A stretch of DNA of 10,438 nt from an uncultured Eubacteriales bacterium. Lineage in GTDB: Bacteria > Bacillota_A > Clostridia > Christensenellales > Aristaeellaceae. The notes below the pieces were generated by a model that saw only the letters and a list, made by a program, of their open reading frames with translations, was not told the origin of the DNA and made no database searches. The stretch covers positions 1-10,438 of the forward strand of contig OMRS01000221.1 of assembly GCA_900313545.1 (NCBI GenBank). The letters run 5' to 3'. Position numbers and translations under genes: made by a program. The number at the start of each line of letters is the position of its first letter. The stretch's first letter is position 1. Positions 7,315-10,438 of this stretch are shown here, in pieces.

Positions 7315-7344
7315 ATTCTACCATATCGGAAGATTTCTTGTACA
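7315..7344 (-). promoter_or_regulatory. Candidate promoter of the polysaccharide operon
   Basis: On the minus strand an extended -10, TGG followed by TAGAAT (7323-7315), has a 4-of-6 match to the -35 box, TGTACA (7344-7339), 18 nt upstream. Transcription would begin near 7308 and give a leader of about 60 nt before the MotA/EAL start. I looked for a c-di-GMP riboswitch core in this leader and saw none. Found by eye only. Confidence 0.4.
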
Positions 7345-7444
7345 CTTTTTTATGGCATGTTGCTCATGAAAAGTGCAGAGGACAAAGCTTGTGCAGAACC
7401 ATCTGAAGAAATGACAGAAATCAGTGAGAAAATAGATTTGAAAA

Positions 7445-7473
7445 TTGCATCAGAATCTTGCCTGGAGTATAAT
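7445..7473 (+). promoter_or_regulatory. Candidate sigma-A-type promoter with no evident gene close downstream
   Basis: TTGCAT (7445-7450), 17 nt, then a perfect TATAAT (7468-7473). The next credible plus-strand gene, the ATPase, begins about 580 nt away and has its own nearer -10 box. It may drive a long leader, an unseen RNA, or be a chance match in AT-rich DNA. Confidence 0.35.
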
Positions 7474-7609
7474 TGGACATGAAATTCGGCATCATTCATT
7501 TTTCTGGTGATTTTCCATTAATAAAGTTGGTTTTGTCTTTTTGACGTCGCAGGCAGAGTTCTTCTTCAGCTAATATGTTTTAATATCCCAATATTTTGAG
7601 AATTGATTT

Positions 7610-7832
7610 CTATTTTCTAAAATAGACCATGAACTGGTCTTTGCCGGGTATTACGATGGTCCGCAGATCTGTGTCAATCTCCCCTGGTTCAGAATCCTTT
7701 GCCCATTTATCATCCAGTTTTCAGGCTTGTGCCGACTCGTCCCCGTATCCGGATTTCTGTATCTGATATGAGACGAAAACGTTCCATCCACGCCTGGGAA
7801 GGGAACTGCAGGGGTGATTTTTGCTCCTCAAT
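7610..7832 (-). pseudogene. Possible decayed gene remnant, unidentified
   Basis: Two short minus-strand frames join across a single frame change near 7715. The first (7832-7710, 40 codons) includes SQAWMERFRLISDTEIRIRG; the second (7720-7610, 36 codons then TAG) includes SEPGEIDTDLRTIVIPGKDQ and ends MVYFRK. The combined 70-odd residues have natural-looking composition, but there is no start or ribosome site, stops flank the pieces, and I do not recognise the family. It may be the frameshifted 3' end of an old gene, or chance. Confidence 0.25.
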
Positions 7833-8020
7833 CTACCCACTGAGTCACGAAGTTCCAGGGAAAATACCCTGTTTGTCACGAAAATGCTTTGTTCCATCCT
7901 TCAAAACCATGTGTATGCACGGCAATCAAATCACAGGAAACAGAAATGGTTTCATCCATTAGAGTCGGCGAGAGGTCTATTCTCCGGATCGGTTTATGCC
8001 GTCATCTCAAGCACAAGGAT

Positions 8021-8026
8021 TATAAT
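8021..8026 (+). promoter_or_regulatory. Candidate -10 box of the ATPase gene
   Basis: A perfect TATAAT lies 30 nt upstream of the ATPase ATG. The -35 match is weak (CCGTCA at 7999-8004, 16 nt spacing, 3 of 6). Just downstream is a strong ribosome site, AAGGAGG (8043-8049), 7 nt before the ATG, which fixes the start. Confidence 0.45.
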
Positions 8027-8056
8027 TATTGAATCAGAAAATAAGGAGGATCAGAT

Positions 8057-9370
8057 ATGTATCGCAAAGTGTCCGAATATCTGCAGCACTGGAGGCAGGA
8101 TCCCTACCGAAAACCGCTTCTGGTTCAGGGGGCGCGCCAGGTCGGCAAGACCTTTTCTGTCCTGGAGTTTGGCAGACAAATGTATGAGAACGTCGCTTAT
8201 TTTAATTTCCAGACAAATCCTCTGCTGGCAAAGACATTTGAGGAAGATATCAGCCCTTCTCATTTGCTGCCGATCCTCTCTCACCTCAGCGGTCAGACAA
8301 TCACCCGGGGAGGTACCCTGATTGTTTTTGACGAGATTCAGTTGTGCGAAAGAGCACTGACTTCGCTGAAATACTTTTGTGAAGAAGCTCCGCAGGTCCA
8401 TGTGATCGGCGCAGGGAGTCTGCTGGGGGTTGCTGTGAATCGCAAACAGAATGCCTTCCCGGTGGGAAAGGTGGACCGCTGCACCATGACCCCCATGGAT
8501 ATGGAGGAATTCCTGCTGGCTGTGGGCGAGGAGGAGCTTGTCTTTCGGATCCGATCCTGCTTCGAGGAAAACAGTCCCATGCCGGTGGCACTGCATGAAG
8601 CCGCCCTCCGCCGATATCGCCAGTATCTTGTCATCGGCGGGATGCCGGAGGCGGTTGCCAGGTTTGTTCAAACGCAGGACTATATCCAGGTGAGACATAT
8701 TCAGGATACGATCCAAATGGATTATCTGGATGACATGAGCAAATACCAGGAAAGTGCAAATGAGATTAAAAAGACGAGGCTGACCTACAGCACCATCGCG
8801 GTGCAACTCTCCAAACGGAATAAACGTTTTCAGTACAAAATGATGAAGAGTGGTGCCAGGGCGGCGGAATACGAAAACGCGATCGAATGGCTGGTGACTG
8901 CGCATCTCATGCATCAGGTGTACCGCACAGAACAAATCCGAAAGCCGCTGGACAATTACAAAGATATTGATGATTTTAAAGTTTACCATGCAGATATGGG
9001 ATTGCTTTGCGCACAGAAGGATGTCCGTCCAAACGATATTTTCTATATGGAAAAGGAGCTTGAAGATTTCAAGGGAGGGCTGACCGAGAACTATGTCTAC
9101 TGCCAGCTCAGGACATCCGGTTTCAAGGCATTCTACTGGCGAAATGACAAAGGAACGAAGGAAGTCGATTTTATCATCACATTGGGGGACCGCCTGATTC
9201 CCGTTGAAGTCAAGAGTTCGGAAAACACGGTTTCCAGCAGCCTCAAGGAATACGTGAAACAGTTTGGACCAGATGTTGCCATTCGTGTATCTGAGAAGAA
9301 TTTCGGGATGGAAAACGGCATCCGCTCTATTCCTCTCTACGCAGTGTTCTGCCTGAAGGCAGACGGATGA
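8057..9370 (+). CDS. AAA-family ATPase with DUF4143 C-terminal domain
   Basis: 437 residues, the usual length for this family. The N-terminal P-loop domain has Walker A GARQVGKT (25-32), Walker B LIVFDEIQ (88-95) and the sensor-like strand HVIGAGSLLGV (115-125). GGMPEAV (194-200) marks the middle segment common to AAA_14/DUF4143 proteins. The C-terminal DUF4143 part ends in EVDFII (369-374) with IPVEVKSS (381-388), a D-(x)n-E-x-K arrangement like PD-(D/E)XK nuclease folds; catalysis is not established for the family. It is predicted cytoplasmic, with no membrane segment. Such ATPases are common, often multicopy, in gut anaerobes and their role is unclear. It stands alone on the plus strand in poorer-GC DNA between polysaccharide genes, which suggests horizontal gain and no direct part in polysaccharide synthesis. 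All key motifs are intact. Confidence 0.93.
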   Translation: MYRKVSEYLQHWRQDPYRKPLLVQGARQVGKTFSVLEFGRQMYENVAYFNFQTNPLLAKTFEEDISPSHLLPILSHLSGQTITRGGTLIVFDEIQLCERALTSLKYFCEEAPQVHVIGAGSLLGVAVNRKQNAFPVGKVDRCTMTPMDMEEFLLAVGEEELVFRIRSCFEENSPMPVALHEAALRRYRQYLVIGGMPEAVARFVQTQDYIQVRHIQDTIQMDYLDDMSKYQESANEIKKTRLTYSTIAVQLSKRNKRFQYKMMKSGARAAEYENAIEWLVTAHLMHQVYRTEQIRKPLDNYKDIDDFKVYHADMGLLCAQKDVRPNDIFYMEKELEDFKGGLTENYVYCQLRTSGFKAFYWRNDKGTKEVDFIITLGDRLIPVEVKSSENTVSSSLKEYVKQFGPDVAIRVSEKNFGMENGIRSIPLYAVFCLKADG

Positions 9371-9520
9371 ATTCTCCTTCAGAAAGATGGAAGAGAGCGG
9401 CTTCCGGGCAGTAGCGGAGCTTCCCTGATGGTCATTGCCGGACGGCGATGGCCTATTGCAGGCTGTGCAGGGAGATTCCGGGGAGAGTGGGATGCGCTCA
9501 TCAAAGCCGCAGAGGTTTAG

Positions 9521-9655
9521 AGTCTTTCCCTAGGGCCCTGGCCTGCGGAAAGGACGAGGGAAACGCGCTTGAACCTGCAGGCCGAATATGATACGCTTAT
9601 CATTATCGATACGGGGAGTTTCGGCTCCCGGCAGAAAAGAGGAAACGACGGATGA
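9521..9655 (+). pseudogene. Gene-tail fragment or leader peptide overlapping the ugd start
   Basis: This frame follows a TAG (9518-9520) and ends with TGA at 9653-9655, sharing ATGA with the ugd ATG (9652-9654), the overlap expected of translationally coupled genes. It includes [20 protein letters not shown] (from 9575). YDTLIIIDT looks like the Walker B strand of ParA/MinD/BY-kinase proteins, but this is a short match. Reading 1: the surviving 3' tail of a polysaccharide gene cut by the accessory insertion; the same frame is open from the ATPase stop to 9517 apart from the TAG. Reading 2: a small leader peptide from TTG at 9569, with GAGGG 8 nt upstream (28 codons). No intact domain can be named. 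Confidence 0.35.
9588..9611 (+). repeat. Cluster of GATA/TATC inverted repeats upstream of ugd
   Basis: ATGATA-CGCT-TATCAT (9588-9603) is a perfect 6-bp inverted repeat, followed at once by the palindrome TATCGATA (9604-9611), giving four GATA/TATC half-sites in 24 bases. It overlaps a weak promoter-like pair, TTGAAC (9569-9574) and TACGCT (9592-9597, with TG at 9589-9590), so it could be an operator for ugd. The same bases are also codons of the fragment frame, so this could be incidental. Confidence 0.3.
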
Positions 9656-10438
9656 AGATTGCCATTGCCGGCACGGGCTATGTGGGGCTGTCCCTGGCCG
9701 TGCTGCTGTCCCGGGAAAATGAGGTGACCGCGGTGGACGTGGTCCCTGAGAAGGTGGAGAAGATCCGCCGGTGGGAAAGCCCCATCGTGGACGCGGAGAT
9801 CCAGGACTATCTGCGCCGCCACGGGGAGCTGGGGCTGCAGCTGACGGCCACCCTGGACGGGGAGACGGCCTACCGGGAAGCGGACCTGGTGGTGGTGGCC
9901 ACCCCCACCAATTACGACCCGCAGCTCAACTTTTTTGACACCTCCGCGGTGGAGCAGGTCCTGGAGTCGGTGCTTGCCCTCAACGAGACGGCCACCCTGG
10001 TCATCAGAAGCACCGTGCCCGTGGGATTCACGGCGAAGATGCGGGAAAAATTCCGGACGGAGCGCATCCTCTTCAGCCCGGAATTCCTGCGGGAGTCCAG
10101 GGCGCTCTACGACAATCTCCACCCCAGCCGCATCATCGTGGGCTGTGACGGGGAAAGCCGGGAGAAGGCCGAACTCTTTGCAAAGATGCTCTCCCGCGCC
10201 GCCCTGGAAAAGCCCCCGGTCCTGCTCATGGGCACCACCGAGGCCGAGGCGGTCAAGCTCTTTGCCAACACCTTCCTGGCCCTGCGGGTCTCCTATTTCA
10301 ACGAGCTGGACACCTACGCCGAGCTCAAGGGCCTGGATGCCCGCGCCATCATCGAGGGCGTGTGCCTGGACCCGCGCATCGGCAGCCACTACAACAATCC
10401 CTCCTTCGGCTACGGTGGCTACTGCCTGCCCAAGGACA
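9652..10438 (+). CDS. ugd: UDP-glucose 6-dehydrogenase, 3' end beyond window
   Basis: Oxidises UDP-glucose to UDP-glucuronate with two NAD+, supplying an acidic sugar nucleotide for surface polysaccharide; cytoplasmic. 262 codons are visible of the roughly 390-400 usual for the short bacterial type. The NAD-binding Rossmann start is [14 protein letters not shown] (1-14), with acidic D29 at the end of the second strand. Other family marks: [10 protein letters not shown] (80-89), RSTVPVGF (119-126), FSPEFLRES (141-149) with E144, the helix [20 protein letters not shown] (198-217) with active-site K202, and the nucleophile motif [10 protein letters not shown] (253-262) with C258. These match the Streptococcus pyogenes type closely, so UDP-glucose is a likelier substrate than GDP-mannose. 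ATG is supported by AGAGGA (9638-9643) 8 nt upstream and overlaps the stop of the preceding frame by ATGA. All catalytic residues visible are intact. Confidence 0.96.
   Translation, partial: MKIAIAGTGYVGLSLAVLLSRENEVTAVDVVPEKVEKIRRWESPIVDAEIQDYLRRHGELGLQLTATLDGETAYREADLVVVATPTNYDPQLNFFDTSAVEQVLESVLALNETATLVIRSTVPVGFTAKMREKFRTERILFSPEFLRESRALYDNLHPSRIIVGCDGESREKAELFAKMLSRAALEKPPVLLMGTTEAEAVKLFANTFLALRVSYFNELDTYAELKGLDARAIIEGVCLDPRIGSHYNNPSFGYGGYCLPKD

Larger units (their letters stand above)
7247..8056. other. Low-GC intergenic region without a convincing intact gene
   Basis: About 800 bases between the divergent polysaccharide operon and the ATPase gene. Base composition changes sharply from the GC-rich operon. 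Two small open frames overlap on opposite strands near its left end: plus 7312-7482 (56 codons, AGGA 6 nt upstream of the ATG) and minus 7350-7499 (49 codons, no good ribosome site). They contradict each other and neither resembles a known protein. Plus-strand frames at 7699-7962 and 7821-8321 have no ribosome site or family features. The stretch also holds the promoter-like sites and the decayed minus-strand frames listed separately, and a perfect 6-bp inverted repeat AGACCA-TGAAC-TGGTCT at 7624-7640. Confidence 0.6.

Noticed and set aside
7624..7640. Inverted repeat AGACCA-TGAAC-TGGTCT as a terminator or operator
   Set aside because: Short stem, no proper T-tract on either strand and no intact gene or promoter next to it; kept only as a note in the intergenic entry.
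7856..7871. Hairpin CAGGG-AAAATA-CCCTG followed by TTTGT as a terminator
   Set aside because: The stem is only 5 bp with a poor T-run and no gene ends just before it on the plus strand.
8051..8989. Minus-strand open frame of 312 codons
   Set aside because: Antisense to the ATPase gene with intact Walker motifs; no ribosome site or family features.
9517..10389. Minus-strand open frame of 290 codons
   Set aside because: Antisense to ugd, whose motifs are complete and in frame; typical shadow in GC-rich DNA.

Overview
The window looks like the chromosome of a GC-rich member of the Clostridia (Bacillota). This is an inference from strong Shine-Dalgarno sites with some GTG/TTG starts, a VanZ-family protein, a Wzz-type chain-length protein fused to a BY-kinase-like domain, SpaA-like (prealbumin-fold) domains on a membrane protein, and a Streptococcus-type UDP-glucose dehydrogenase. 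No species can be named.

Left part (1-7246): one tight minus-strand operon, read right to left. (1) A four-helix MotA/TolQ/ExbB-like channel domain fused to a cytoplasmic EAL (cyclic-di-GMP) domain. (2) Overlapping it by 4 nt, a membrane protein whose N-terminal helix resembles the MotB/TolR/ZorB helix, followed by about four SpaA-like extracellular domains and a second membrane helix. (3) After 21 nt, a Wzz chain-length regulator fused to a BY-kinase-like domain, with a long charged tail. (4) After 3 nt, a VanZ-family protein with a strongly acidic tail. (5) After 39 nt, a Wzy/O-antigen-ligase-type polysaccharide polymerase that runs off the left edge. Together they look like a surface-polysaccharide polymerisation and export module with a c-di-GMP-linked stator-like complex as its first two genes.

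Middle part (7247-9400): visibly poorer in GC (hand count 22 of 60 bases G/C at 7501-7560, against 48 of 60 at 5461-5520). It holds about 800 bases with no convincing intact gene but with promoter-like sequences and a possible decayed minus-strand gene, then a plus-strand AAA/DUF4143 ATPase. It looks like an accessory insertion between two polysaccharide transcription units.

Right part (9400-10438): the start of a plus-strand UDP-glucose 6-dehydrogenase (ugd), cut by the window edge. An upstream reading-frame fragment ends in an ATGA overlap with the ugd start and may be the tail of a lost gene or a leader peptide.

The most interesting point is the first two operon genes: a stator-like pair fused to c-di-GMP sensing and tied to polysaccharide genes. 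Several key residues are missing across the operon: the pore Thr and the helix Asp of the stator, one metal-binding Asp of EAL, and the Walker A Lys and tyrosine tail of the kinase. This suggests a signal-sensing, structural role rather than ordinary catalysis.
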